Source: Synchiropus splendidus (lineage: Eukaryota > Chordata > Actinopteri > Syngnathiformes > Callionymidae). Taken from it: a DNA stretch of 64,000 nt. Made by a program: the position numbers and the translations under genes. Location: contig NC_071337.1 of the NCBI RefSeq assembly GCF_027744825.2, forward strand, positions 10,293,031-10,357,030, in the 5' to 3' direction. A model generated the notes under the pieces. It worked only from the letters and a program-made list of their open reading frames with translations, made no database searches and had not been told where the DNA came from. The stretch's first letter is position 1; each line of letters begins with the position of its first letter. Below are positions 12,026 through 27,800 of the stretch, in pieces.

Positions 12026-12689
12026 TGAACCTTCTGTGTTGCCTATTACTTATGACTAATTCTAAATATAATTTATCATGGCTCTTCATTAACGCGTGAC
12101 TCTTCAATGCTTACTTTGTTGAAACAACTTAAAACACAAAGAAGTAAGTCTTATTTGATTAGTAGACACCAACCAGCAACAAAGGTGTATGAGACAGATA
12201 GACTATTTCTTTAAGTGAAAATATTTGTGGCATTAGAAGACAGAAACATGTCATGTCTTACCACAGTCGTGATAGCTATATTGCACTAGAAAGTGTGAAT
12301 TCAGACAGACGAATTAATACATACAATAATAAATTGTATAAAATTACGTATTTTGTGCTTTTGTTGTATGAGAGTTTTATTTTTCATTTTTATTACTTGC
12401 TGTATTAAAAACCATAAAATACAATGGAAAATGCACAATTTTTTAGCTGGCAGGAATTGAGAACATGATTTTTGCCTAGGTGGATTTGGATTTTAAAGTT
12501 GTTGCCACAAAACACTCCAGACAACAGATTGTTTTATTGCAAATCATCCATAATTTTGGAGTAATACTTACTTAATATTTCTCTTAATTACTGAGGTCTT
12601 GTTTCTACAGACAATGTATTTAATGAAGTCTGGATAAGTATTTGAGCAGGTTTAACCTTAGCTCTTTTTACATCTATTGACGGTGCTGG
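12026..12689. other. Non-coding upstream flank of sem1, AT-rich
   Basis: This AT-rich sequence shows no recognised repeat or gene. It separates the L2 fragment from the sem1 promoter. Confidence 0.3.
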
Positions 12690-15582
<2,893 letters not shown>

Positions 15583-15855
15583 TGACTGACAGGCCTGTCA
15601 CTGTTTGATATGGACATTCATATTGGAAATCTAGTGGACATCACACATCCTGTGTGTACTTTTTTCCAAAGTGAACCTTTTTTCTGTATTTGTGTCTAAA
15701 ATGTAAATCTTAGTAAATAATTTGGAGGAAAAATGTCTTTCATGTTTCAATGTTTCTTTCATCTACTTTCGTGGCTTTACATATGAATTTTCATTGGAGT
15801 TTTAATGATAATAAACAAGCGTTTTTCAGAATAAAGGGGTGACAACATGACAACG
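15583..15855 (+). other. sem1: sem1 3'UTR and polyadenylation signals
   Basis: This sequence follows the stop codon. Two canonical AATAAA hexamers lie at 15810-15815 and 15830-15835, so cleavage is expected shortly after one of them, at about 15830-15855. The length and AT-rich make-up are normal for a short vertebrate 3'UTR. The exact end is inferred. Confidence 0.65.
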
Positions 15856-18849
15856 TGCATATTCGATGAGTAAATTTATAGCACTGTGCTATCCTCCTTT
15901 TATTAAGAATGAATACCGCGGTGAGGGAAAATGGGACAAGTTGAGCCAAGACTGATAGTTTTCTTCATCAGAACGGTTTGAGAAAGTGAATCAGGATAAG
16001 AGTTGGGTTCAGTTTAAAAAATCTGGGTGAAATATGTTGTGTTTTAATGAACACAGTGATTGAGTCTTATTAACTAAAGGGCCATAAGCCTGTTTCTGTA
16101 GTTTGAACTTCAAAATCTCACCACTCTTTGTTGCCAATTGCTATTCATGTTCTAGGACAGAACCCACTGCCCACAGAGAGGTTGTTGGTGAGCGCAGAAA
16201 AAGTTGTCTCGGATAATTTTTTTTGTTTGTTTTACATTGATATTCAATTCCTGCTAGTGTTGGGTTTTATCATTTAAAGAAAAAAAATGCTTTTCTCACA
16301 ATTTCCCTGTGACATTAAACACCAAGGTCCGGTGAGTTTCTGAATCTATGTCCAAGTCATATTTGTGGATTTTATTGACCAGTCATGTTAAAACAGCTAC
16401 ATCTGCAACAAAGTCAGATAAATATCTATTTTTATCATTTAAATATTTTAGCACCAATAGCATGGTGTTGCCTTATTCAAATGCCAGTTTCAAGCTAAAA
16501 CATTTGTTTTGGTTTAAACAAGATTAAGAGTGAGAAATGGGAAGTCTTAAAATCAAATGTGTGATTGTTCCATTTCTAAAATTGCTGGATTTACTGTGGG
16601 AAAGTATCAGAGTATAATGTTTAGCAATGCAGTCCATACTTTGTCTGCTTATGTCAGTGCCGACAATTGAGTTCCAGCAGTGACACTGATTGTTCTGTTG
16701 TGCAACCGTGCAGCTTTATATTTGACTATTATGAAATTTAGAGGCAAACATTCATTTAACGTGGCGCAGAGCCACGTTTTCCCTTGTTCATGATCTGACC
16801 ATCATCACGGCTTGATACATGCAGTGGCCTGAACGATGCACGCTGCCTTCTGAATAAACGCTTCATCAATGTTAGTCACGTTTGTGTACGGCGTGACTCA
16901 GACCGATTCCAGCGCGACGCTTCTCGTTGTTTGGGTCGGCATAGATTTAGCGCGTCACTCGAGTGTTTACTGAAATTAGTAGATCTCTTTGTTGTGTTTA
17001 TTAAATCTCAACATCACAAGTCGGAGCCTAAGCTGTTGAAAGGATGTTTGTGAAAGACTGGGAGTGTGTGCAATGCAAACAAGTGTTTGTGCTACATGCT
17101 ACACACATGCTTCCTCTGCTGTATAACAGCCCCCTGCCCCTTTCAGCTCCTGACTCCCTGAAGGAGAGATTATCCACTGCCGTGTTTGTCAGAGCAGGCG
17201 GGGGGTCTCAGCATGGGGGAACGTAGCCAGCCTTGCCTGGGCCTGCCCCTCCTGCCAGCCAGGCCCGTCTTTTCCGCTCCGCTCAGCGGGGACTCTGGTA
17301 CTGAACCAGAGGCCAATTTATTCCTGCCAAACTCCCCCGCTAGAGTGATTTCTCCGTGTTTTGTCGACTCCAAGTCCCGGGGTCCGGATGAGGTGAAATA
17401 GATGCCAGTGAGACTGGAGCTTTGAGAGAATCGTTCACCCTCAAAACAACAGCCGGCAGCCTCCTGGAGTGGAAACTAGCCTAAATACATTTACTCTGCA
17501 TTCACACGCAGCCGAAACACGTCTGATACGCCATTTCCCCGTCTTTACGGGGCTTTAATGTTTGCTTTTAGTGGCAAATCACCACTTTTTGATAAAGCAA
17601 CGTGAAAGGAGAGTCGTCATTCCGACTCCACAAAAAAATATACAACCAAAATATGAGACATATTTCATTTGGATCTTAAAAGTATATTGATTCTTCTTTT
17701 GTTCCATCACATCATCACGTTCATTTTAAGTGTAGTATGTGTGTTGAAAACACATGACCGGTATTGACTACAAAATAGAGCATATTTTTAAATTCTTTTA
17801 TTATTGTTTAACAAAATCTAAAAACATTGCAGAAATTTAAAAAAGAGAGGTTAATATAACCAAGTAACAATTTTATTAATGTTTATGGAACGTGTGCAGA
17901 TGTGTCCTGACAGTTTGAGGCTGTAGTTTTGTTCACTTGAACACACATCTTTAACACAAAAACTTACAAAATAATGAAGCTAATGTTGCCATTGGCTGCT
18001 GTGACACGTGGAATTTCCCCACTGTGGGGGACAAATAAAGGACATCAAATCTAAACACTTTATTAGAGAGAAGTCCAATATTTAATCTGCCTCATATTCT
18101 TGATCAGTTACCAATAGCAAGTCATCTTATCCTCAAATTGAAGATCTCATTCGGTGATTATTAAATGAAATCCATATCTCAGAATTTGTGTCACATCAGG
18201 TGCTAAACACAGTGTCTCCCAGAATAAAGGTCTGGATGGATGGTTTGGAGGCTGAGGAGTCACTGCAGCGAGAGAATCAGTGAGTGAGAGCAGCAGAAGG
18301 CTGCCTTTTTTGTTTGTGCTGAGAGCGTGACATTGGTGTGGGGGCCACGATGGGCCCTCAATATTCACCTGGCCATGTCATTACAGGCTGCCTCAGGCTC
18401 CTTTATTTTCACCATAATACGGTTTATTATTTCTGGATCTTGTTTGTGATTGAGCTTGGACACTCGCTATGCTTTAGCTGTGTTTTCAGCTTTAGGCAGA
18501 AGTAAGACCTGACAGTCGTGGTGAAGTAAACAAGATGAACCATAAAGGGGAGGGAAGGCTGGACTCCACATGATCTGCTGTAATAGTGGAAAAATGTAAA
18601 CAGAAATGAGACTTTATGCTGTGGACCTTTCTATTGGTAAATGATCGTTCTGTGTCTGGGTGGCCACACACTGCATACAGATTAATATTGATTAAACCTT
18701 TGCAGCAGTAGCCGATTTACATTTGACAGCTTTATTCACCGCGTTGTGTTTATGGATTCATATGCTGTTTACTTAAACTGCTATAGTTGTCTCACTTTTA
18801 TAGTGCAGGGTGGGTAACACTTTTTGTAAGTCTGCAAATAACAAGAAAT
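15856..18849. other. Start of the downstream gene desert; CNE-like block at 16735-17420
   Basis: No gene is visible. A small palindrome AACGTGGC-GCAGA-GCCACGTT sits near 16757-16777. The stretch 17040-17420 is unusually GC-rich for the region, with non-repetitive sequence open in several frames (17044-17401) but no domain. I read 16735-17420 as a candidate regulatory block. Confidence 0.3.
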
Positions 18850-19440
18850 ATATTTGTGGAAAAGCTACGACTCGAGCCGACGCAGATCAGAAACACCAGG
18901 ACTCGGTGATTGAAGGAGCTGAGAATATTCCGCCGGGGTTTTATATTGGGAGATAGCAGCTGCATTGTTCCGAGGGTGACAGCATAGTGGGCGAGGGCCC
19001 CCGCTGAGCCCACTCTGCAGACGCTCCCCAGCCTTCCAGGATCTATTTTCCTGCCACCGCCGCAGACATCGGCGGCTACTGTGCCTGTTCCAGCTCCATC
19101 CCCGCTGCTGCTCCTCTCTCCTGTCCAATCTGGGGGCCATGGCGAGGAGATGGAGCGGCCTCTGCACAGCCAGGAAGCCCACAGCTGCTGCTCTAATAGC
19201 TGTAATTGCACGTTTCTTTTGTCGAGCTGAAATCAGCCACACGGCTACAATGCTACCGCTAACCCCCCCACCAAAAAACCTCCCAAGTAAAGACGGCGGA
19301 GATGGAGTTAATATAAAAAAAAAAGACTCTCTGGGTATCAGTGGGAGTGCCAGGCCCTCCGCAGCACACCCCACACCTGCACACTCCACCCCCGCTAAAG
19401 TAAACACAGATAATAAGCTATAATTACTTTAGAAAATAAT
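18850..19440. promoter_or_regulatory. GC-rich CNE-like block
   Basis: This is among the most GC-rich unique stretches of the desert. It includes CCACCGCCGCAGACATCGGC near 19055 and a homeodomain-like CTCTAATAGCTGTAATTGCA near 19192. Because stops are rare in such composition, long frames occur on both strands (minus 18865-19407 at 180 aa, minus 18798-19211, plus 19139-19423). None shows a family signature. A cis-regulatory role is inferred only. Confidence 0.3.
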
Positions 19441-20974
19441 AACGAGTGGCGACCCTTCAGACCCCCTCCTCCCCCGGTGACAAAGGACGTTCTGTTTGTT
19501 GTGGGGGGTGAGAGAGACTGCGAGGATGCTGGCGAGTGCTTTATCAAAAGACCTAAGGGCCACACTGAGGGTCCCTTATAGGAAGACGGCCTTTTAAGTC
19601 TCCTCCATGTAACTACCTCTATTAAGCACTGTGAAGTGACCACAGGCTCCTTCTCACACGTCCACTCAGCTGCTCCCAAATGATCTGCTGTCTCCTTAAA
19701 TGGTCCCCTCCCTCCCTCCTCGCTCCACCTCACACATGCATGATGGAACCTTGCTTTAAGCCGTACGTTTGTTCGGAATATCATGTCAACAATTCACTTT
19801 GGATCATCGTGCGGCATAGTTTTCCTGAGGCTTCTGTGTAGTGACTGATGTGATGCTGTCTTTCATCTTGTCGAGTGTTGACAAGCAAAAACACTTTGAG
19901 TGAACCTGGAAATGTGTTTTTGTCTACATGTGAATCTCCACTGTTTATGCCAGAATGAAAACTGGTGAATGTGTATAAACAGGTCTACGGTTGATGAAAA
20001 AGCCAAGCGAGTCATTGACCACAACAAAACCATGTAGTTTGAAGTACATATGAAACGTCTTTGCTGGATAAATAAGTGCAAATAACTAGAGACAAATCTG
20101 ACTTGAAGCCTGAAGACTGTTTTTCCAAAAACTAAATCTTATATATCTTATGTATACACAGGCAAAATTGACATTGAACTCAGCATTGACAGTAAATGAG
20201 AAACAGAATTGTACTACTGCTAACACTACAACTACTGCTATAATAATAATCTGTATCATCATGATCACAATAACTATATAATAATATAGTTATTATATAA
20301 TAATACTATTATATAATAATACTATGTAATATTCCACAACAACACAAAAGAGAATCGACAATCCACTAACATCACTATAAACTATCCAAAACATAAATTA
20401 TTTACAGATTTCACTCTATAAACATCTTCAATAGATGGGGAAATGATATTACAAACCAGAGCATGAGATAATGCCTCAAATACATGAAATCATTTTTGAT
20501 AATTTCACTTCAATTAATTATTTTAAATAAGTTCTGATAAGATTGTCTGTCACTCTAAGTAATAGAGGATTCTATAAATTCTATAAAGGACAATAATACT
20601 GACCTTCGCTACTAACATGCTGGGGAAAAGCTAAATATTAAGTATTGCTCCTTTAATGTACTGAGAATAGGATTCATAATCTTGACTGTAAAAATGAAAT
20701 TTAATGAGACAGGAAAATATTGAGTGCGCCCTTGAAGTTGAGTCACAAGAAAAGAAAATGTAATGTACATTTAAACAATACTAATATAACCAACAATATG
20801 AACTCTGGTGTCTAGAATCACAAGAAAGTAAGAAAATAAAATGAATGCTTGAATGAGCCAAAAACCTACCTATGTAGCACAACAGCCACTACGTCATATT
20901 TCATTTTAGAACATGAAGTCATGCGTGATTCAGGCTGAGCCAGTTCTTAATCATGAAAAGCTAGATGTGCATTA
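19441..20974. other. Non-coding, AT-rich
   Basis: Nothing was recognised apart from an AT-rich imperfect repeat of TATAATAAT units at about 20270-20325. Minus frames at 19395-20268 have no domains. Confidence 0.3.
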
Positions 20975-21040
20975 TTCAGCCATAATATTATGACCACCTG
21001 TCTAATAAAGTGCAAGTTATCCTTCCTGGTCTGCAGGTCC
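20975..21040. repeat. Tc1/mariner-type terminal repeat remnant
   Basis: CAGCCATAATATTATGACCA at about 20978, followed by CCTGTCTAATAAAG, matches the terminal region of a common fish Tc1/mariner-type transposon. The transposase and far end are not visible. Confidence 0.6.
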
Positions 21041-23107
21041 TGTGTAAACTAACCAAAGATCCTCAGGTAGCTGATGAAGTTCTCAGTGGTCCTGACAGAG
21101 AGGAGCAACTGCAGCATAGTGTGAGATGAAAGATGCTCAGAACCCTCAGGTATTCTCAAAAGTGACTAGAAGGGACAAATGCTCGATAGCATTTGGCTGC
21201 TTTAATAGACAGCTGTGAGTGAAACAATATATATTTTTAGACCATTATCTTTGTTTTCCAGAGCATTGTGTTTGAACCCGCGGTTGAAAATGGGTGCAGA
21301 TATCAACCACAGATGCAATAGCTGGATTGCGTTTCATGCCACTGCTCTGTACTGCCGACGTGTTATTTCTCTCTGAAACACCCGAGTTGAGCTGAAAATA
21401 AGTCGAAAGTCATCGGAGCATGTGAACATGACACTGGAGAGCTGAGACGGTATTGGATCTCGGCGGTGCCTCACCGTCACTTAGCCCTGTCCAAAATCTA
21501 ACCTGATCTGACATGTTGGCACACGGTCAGAAACAGATGGGTATGTTTCAGTTTAACACCGTCCCCGGTGGTGGAGTCACTAAGAAAACACCAGACTTGG
21601 GTTTGATGTCAGGAGACATCACGGCCGCTACGTTCCAGCCGTGCAATTTATGACAAGACCCATCTCGCCGGAGTTTGACGGATGAATTTATAATTTCATA
21701 CAGGCCAAACCAAAAACACAGGGAATCTGTGCAGCAGACAGCTGTGACGTGTGTATTAAAGACCTTCAGGCAATAGCAACAGGAGTAGTCACACAGTACA
21801 GAAACACCTTTCAAAACAGGATAGGAAACGATCAAATGTAACCCCTCTTATGGAGTTACCTCGGTGTCTTCACCAAGAATTATGACAAAAAGAGTAACAG
21901 GAAGGCTGTAGACTTGTTTGACAAACTAGCAAAGTCTGACACGACTGTTATTTGGGGGGAAATGACTCATTATACCACATGAAAGTTAAAAAAAATGAAT
22001 AATTGAAAATACCAAACTGAGCTGCTTCCTCACCAAATATGACGCAACAGTGGCTTTAGCTCCCCACAGCCCTGAATAGCTGGGACCTGCTCCAGTCAGT
22101 GAATGTATTGATGCTGTATTAAAACTTTGTTTTTAATGTGTAAAACATTTGAATATTTATATATAATATATATATATATATACACAACCTGTACTGTGTG
22201 TAAAAGTGTTTGAGGGTATAATCTCTCTCCCATTCCGACAAAATCCCCACGATCAATACAGATACAAACATCCAACTATTCTTTTCTCCCACCTGCTTTG
22301 ATTTCCGCTGCCGCGTTTGCTTCTTAGCTTGACAGAGCATTCTCTATTCTATTTCCAACAGCTAGCTTGCCCATCAATTTTCATTTTGATCAATAAGTTA
22401 ACCTGAGTTTTTTTTTAAAACACATGCAACTTGAAAATGTAAAGGTGTAAGAGGTGTACTTTCAGAGAAGTAGTGAGTGATGGGAGTAGATTCATGACAG
22501 CTCCATGTGGCGACAGAGTGGATTGCATTCTGCCCACTGCTGACACTTTACCTTCTCTCAAGTATCGTCAATAATACTCTATTTCTAGCTCCATAACTTT
22601 GATAGAAACATGCCCTCAAATGTTGCCCAGACTCAAGGTACAGGTGTCCACCATCTGCTTGTGTAGAGTAGTAACTACATCAAGCTTCATATGTGCAGCT
22701 GGGCTTCATTAAACACTGCGATTGTGCGACGATGGTGCTAATAGCGTTGAGTCATTAGAGGCTTCTCCACTGCATAAAATGGGACGATGAAAATATGACC
22801 AAATGGAAGTCAGCTTGTAGGCTGGTAGTGCTCTAGTCAAGAACAAGACCAGAGCAGAGAGAGACCCAGACTCTGGGTGCCTGAGGCAGAGTCAAAACCA
22901 AACTGAAAGGAGAAGCAAGTTTCGTAAAGACACTGACTTGTGATGTTTTCAAAATGAAATGCTTTTGTTGGAACAAAGAAGTTGTTTGCTCTGGATTCAG
23001 TTTGGTCTCTGTCATGGTGTCGACTCCGGTTTGATGGTCTCAACTACAACAACACTAACAGGAAGTGCCCATTCTCAGCAGTTTTCTAGGTCAACATCAC
23101 ACTAAGA
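21041..23107. other. Non-coding; CNE-like sequence 21290-21720
   Basis: No gene was found. The block 21290-21720 is unique, evenly composed sequence and a weak regulatory candidate. A (TA)n run lies at about 22158-22183. The remainder is unremarkable. Confidence 0.25.
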
Positions 23108-23743
23108 CAGTCCTCCTCAAATAGTAGTGCGAGGCCACCTGGGGGGGCTTGGAGCGATGCCCAGGAGCATGTGACCTCGGAACATACTTTTTTTTTACCG
23201 TACTAGAATGAAGTGTAATTGCACACCCACTCATGATTTTTCTTTTTTAGTATCAAGCAAAATTGATGCACTTGAAGTCTTTTCAGTTGAAGACAAAAAC
23301 CTCTTCTTCTTTCTCTTTGGGCTTCTCCCTTCATGGGTCGCCACAGCGGATCATCTTCCTCCATCTCAGCCTGTCCTCTGCTTCCTCTTCTCTCAAACCT
23401 ACAAACCTCATGTCCTCCTTCACCACCTCCATAAACCTCCTCTTTGTCCTTCCTCTCCACCTTCTGCCTGGCAGGTTCAACCTCAACATCTTCATCTACC
23501 AATGTATGGCTCTCTCTCCTCTGTACAAAACAATGTTGATAAAGTTATTCTTTATTGTAAGCTGCTCTACATTACTTTCTTTATTCTTGTCTTTAATGTT
23601 AACAGGGATACAATGTTATGCAGAGGTGTACTTGTAATAGCTTTGTAGACAAATGACTACTAACAGAGACGGCGGAGAGTCGGGGCGGCGTGAAACGTTT
23701 GCTTCTTCCTGGGGGGAACAACAGAAAAAACTGAGAAGCACTG
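23108..23743. mobile_element. hAT non-autonomous element carrying a nested LINE fragment
   Basis: It begins CAGTCCTCCTCAAATAG and ends TGAGAAGCACTG, inverted termini of a fish hAT family. It is flanked by a perfect 8-bp duplication CACTAAGA (23100-23107 and 23744-23751), diagnostic for hAT insertion. The interior has the family's GGCCACCTGGGGGGGCTTGG and CTTCCTGGGGGGAACAAC sub-terminal blocks. An RTE-like LINE 3' fragment (about 23300-23524) sits inside, so the LINE inserted after the hAT element. No transposase is visible. Confidence 0.85.
23300..23524 (-). mobile_element. RTE/Rex3-like LINE, 5'-truncated 3' fragment (nested)
   Basis: It is on the minus strand and shares with the copies at 35.1 and 46.7 kb the 3' protein-tail coding sequence (GRPKRRF-like) and the AAAGAGAAAGAAGA tail. 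Only the last roughly 220 bp remain. ACAAAA at 23294-23299 and 23525-23530 is a possible short target duplication. It is a dead LINE copy; the + strand frames covering it are shadows. Confidence 0.75.
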
Positions 23744-23751
23744 CACTAAGA

Positions 23752-24170
23752 GCAGGAGGCAGAAGTATGTGACTGAGACCCTCATTTGCCCTTTGGAACC
23801 TAAACATGCTCCGCAATAATCTGTTCAGGAAAGTCAGTGGTTTGGGGTAATTCAGGTTTTGTTTTGTCAAACACTTCAGTACCTGCGGTCCACCTTTGTT
23901 TGTGGCACTTCCCCAGAGCACTGGACAATGAGGGGCAGACATTAACACCAGGGGTCAGTCTGGAGAGAAGTGACAGGAGGGATGAAGCACACTTGACGTT
24001 CTGATGATCTCCAGTGAATTATCGGCCTCCGATGATTGTAATAAACTATCTCTGGCGTTCTCTGTGTGAAACCTGATGACAGCCCAACGTTTCAGCTCCA
24101 GTTGCTTACGTTACTGGGATCCAAACCGCAGATGACTTCAGATTAGGAAACGGATTGCTCCGCATTTTCA
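23752..24170. other. Non-coding, nothing recognised
   Basis: This is unique sequence between the hAT element and the CNE-like block at 24171. No gene or repeat was identified. Confidence 0.3.
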
Positions 24171-24512
24171 ACTCCACTTTGACATTGCTAATGAGGCTAA
24201 CTGTTAGCAGGCAACAGACTTTTTCTCATTCGTCTTCTGAGGGCTCATGCAAAGTATTTGTCAAATGTCGTGGAGTTTAGCGACAAATAAAGTCACCTCC
24301 AGCACTTTGACATCAGACAACACTTAACCGAGCTCAGTCTAATCTGCCACGCATCACTTTCCCATAAATGAAAATGATCACTCGCACCACATCCCGGGGA
24401 GCTCAACACTGCGGCGGCCTCAAAGCAAAAGCACTTGCCAGGACGACAGACAAACTCATAAATATGAAGGCAGCATTCTCTCTTGAGCGTTCTTGCTGTC
24501 ATCGGTCGCCCC
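24171..24512. promoter_or_regulatory. Candidate conserved non-coding enhancer block
   Basis: This is unique, non-repetitive DNA with a dense mix of typical developmental motifs. These include GACATTGCTAATGAGGCTAA near 24181 and CACTTTGACATCAGACAACA near 24303 (TCF/LEF-like CTTTGA). Around 24364 lies ATAAATGAAAATGATCA. The adjoining CA microsatellite ends it sharply. It shows no coding signature. The role as enhancer is inferred from texture and the locus. Confidence 0.35.
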
Positions 24513-24517
24513 CCCCG

Positions 24518-24547
24518 ACACACACACACACTCACACACACACACAT
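24518..24547. repeat. (CA)n microsatellite
   Basis: This is a CA dinucleotide run interrupted once by TC. A second CA run lies at 24681-24698 and further CA-rich stretches at about 24810-24830. The cysteine/valine- or histidine/threonine-rich frames here are artefacts of the repeat. Confidence 0.9.
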
Positions 24548-24855
24548 CCTGGCCCGCCTGGGTGGGAGTCCTTGGCCCAGCCACAGTCCCAATGAGGAAA
24601 CAATTAATCATGTGTGAGGGTCTGTCTGAGGGTCTGCACTCTGGACAACAACACTCAGACATTTATCTCCCCTCCAGGCTACACACACACACACACACTC
24701 TCATCATCACACTCACAGATGTGGGCTGAGACACACAAGCCTGAATGTGTTCGTGCTCAAGAAATAAACACACGGCTGCAGTTGTGTATGTGTGTGGGTG
24801 AGTGTCACCCACACACACTCACACACACGGGCACACTTACACCCGCAGGTGTTTG

Positions 24856-27800
24856 ATGAGCTGTCACACTAATCTGATTGATGTCAACGCTTCGTAATGG
24901 CTGCCATGATGAATACAGGCGCGTCACGACGTCGTCTCAGTGTCATGAACACATCCTCACACCAGTGACACACTTGTATAGAACCATTTATTCAAGATAT
25001 CTGGTTTCAATTGGTTATTTTAATAGCAGAAAGCTTTCTGTCGTATTACACTCTTGGGTCTGTTTCATCCTCCGAGCTAATGAAAATACTTTTCTGTCTT
25101 GTAGCTTAATAGGTAAATCGGATTGTTGCTATCGTGTGGTGTGGGACGTTTCCCTGGTCCAGGGAAGTTCTGGCTCCAGTTTTCATCACGCTCTTGCGCT
25201 GACTTGACGGATCCAACCATCAGCTCAATTTAGCAAACTCGCTGGTTTCTCACTTCTTCCGAGTGGCACTTTGGATTAACGGTGAGGCTGAGCAGGCGGC
25301 GCTTATCAAATGAAAAAGGAAATTTTTTGTTTATTGCCACTTACGCAGTCAAGTGCGTGTTTGTGCGGACTTCTATGTTATTTGCAAAGTGCCGGGCCGT
25401 GGTGCGAGGAGCGCTGGAAGAGAAGGAGCTCCAGTGATGTAAACAAAGAGGCGGTGTGTTTGGTGATGGAGCCTCTGGATGGTCTCATGGACCTGAGCAG
25501 ATTGGTGGTGACATGGCTTACTCCTGAGCTCCCCCGCGGGAAGCACGTCCACCTGGTGGCCAAGACGTGCCCCAGTGTTTCTGCATTACAACACAGCAAA
25601 AATGTCTTCCAAATACAGGGGAAATAACATGGACTGAGATCTCATAACAACACATACCGTTGGATTCGCCTGGACTGAGCTCCAATTCGTGTGAAACTAT
25701 ATTCAGCTTAAAAAAAAAATCAATATTTAGTCATCACGTTTCTCCAGACACATTCCATCCCATTCAAAGTTTTAAAGGGACCAAAAGTTCTTAAATAGTT
25801 TACCTGTTTCTCCATGATAAAATAGCAAAAATGAGGTATATAATAATGTTAGTCAATGTATTCAGTGAAGTATATGTTTATTCATAACGGGATACTTTAT
25901 TGAAATATAGAATTATTGTTGTTATTATTAATATTGAGTGACCAAGAAGTTGTGAAGTGTTTTTTTGAAAGTAGCAGCAGGTGTTTTTTTTTTTACCAAG
26001 ATCATTATGTTAGTCTTTTTTATTGCTACTACCACCTCTATTATAATAGAATATTTTATCTTTTGACATGTTTGAAGTCAACAGGCAGCCGTCCAGGTAG
26101 CAGCCAGCTACAGGGAAAAAAAAAAATCCAAGCCTTTGGATGAAATCAGAAAGTTGGACTGACATGACCTCGATCATTCATCATGTGAGACTGTGAAGCG
26201 TGAACTCAGGACTGATGCGATATATAAGCTGTGATCTCAGCGATCTGCCTGGACCTTTTTTGGCAACTTGGACCCACATCTTTCACTCACAAGAGTCCGC
26301 TACATGTTTTAGCATCTGCTGCGAAGTGTGACAGCAAGTCTAGCGCAGCTACGCCGTGGAACATCTGTCCACCTCGACACACCTGTCAGCAGAAGCATGA
26401 ATGCACTGAAATGAAAACGCCAATCCCCGCTTACAGGTACAGCCATTATTCAGCATCCTGCATCAAACGACGGAAAACGCTTTCAAGCTTCTGAAGATAC
26501 AAGTATGAAAAAGCCTAATTCCCACTATTCACGCCACATTCCCAAACCTCTTTCATGAACTTCAATGAAGTCATTAAGACAAACGGGACGCGAGCGCTCC
26601 CTGGCTCTTTCAGCACAGGTGGCAGCTCGACAGGAAGAGGAACCGGAAAGAACTTGAAGGTTTGCTGCTGCTCTTATTTCCCTTCAAAGACAAATCTTCC
26701 TCTGATGGCTTCCCTCAATGCTCCCTGCACACGGAGGCCTCTGTGATCAGTGATTATGAGAAAGCACAGGAACCTGCGAGCCCTCTCTTTTTCGATCTCT
26801 TCTCCCTCCACATCCTCCACTCCCCCCTTCTTTGCTCCTCACCGCATCGGTCTGCTCGCTTGACATCTGGGTTCGTTTATCTCCCACCAGGGCCAGGCCA
26901 GAAGACCCTGGTGCCCTCTCAGGTTGCAGGTTGTCTGAGCTCCAGTGAGGGGTCCCTGTTGTTGCGCGAGAGAAGCGCTTGAGCCTGAGCGATCTGCCGG
27001 TCTGGAGCATCTCAACATCACAGCAGAGCCAGGCCAGATGCCCCGGGGGCATGGTTAGTGTAGCTCCTCATCCAAGCTGAAGGACACTGAACAGAGGCAT
27101 CCAGAAGCTGAAGTCAGGCCCACCCCCCTTTCAAAGTCAAAGCTTCACCATGAAGATTTCAAATTGAAGTATTCATTACTCTGATCTTCACCCCGTAAGT
27201 CGTACCAGAACCGTCCATGCTCCCTACCAACCCGCTGGTCTGCTTTCAAATGTAACCTCAGTCAAACTGCCGAAAAACAAGACGATTTGTATTTAGAAAC
27301 CAGCTCACGTAATCCAACCTCCAAAACAACCTGCCGTGCTCCGGATGAGGAATCTTCGAGTCAACAAAGCTAAATGTCTTTCACATGCCTTGGAATGTGC
27401 GCTTCGGAATTTGCATAATGACAAGCGGATGCACTCCTTTTCAAGGAGATGAGTGTGTGCAGGAGGAGTTGCACTCACATGCTGACCACAGGTGAAAACA
27501 CAGAAAGGTCCAGTGTGTGCCCTGGTGTTCACAGCTGAGCGGCGGCAGGACTTCAACTCCCGAAAACACGTTGGAAGAGCGTGTCATTGTGAGGCTAACA
27601 AAGGACGGCTGGCTGATACACATAAGTCTGCAGAAGAACGCCACTTTGCGGAGATTTAAGAGGATTTCGGACAAATGAGCGGCCGACATGTTCATTATCG
27701 GAGATGTTTTTAAAGCTGTTGGATTGACAGAAGAAGCAAACAAAGCAGGCTGTTGTCACTATCAATACACTTTCCATACATTTAGCAGAGACGCTTAATT

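Noticed and set aside
1..12689. Search for dlx6/dlx5 homeodomain exons on the promoter side of sem1
   Set aside because: No homeobox-type coding sequence was found; the pair must lie outside the window if synteny holds.
18865..19407. 180-aa open frame on the minus strand
   Set aside because: It lies in GC-rich DNA where stops are rare, competing frames exist on both strands, and it has no recognisable domain.
24518..24698. CA/GT repeats considered as CRISPR-like or satellite arrays
   Set aside because: Simple dinucleotide microsatellites without spacer-repeat structure; a CRISPR array is not expected in a vertebrate genome and none was seen.
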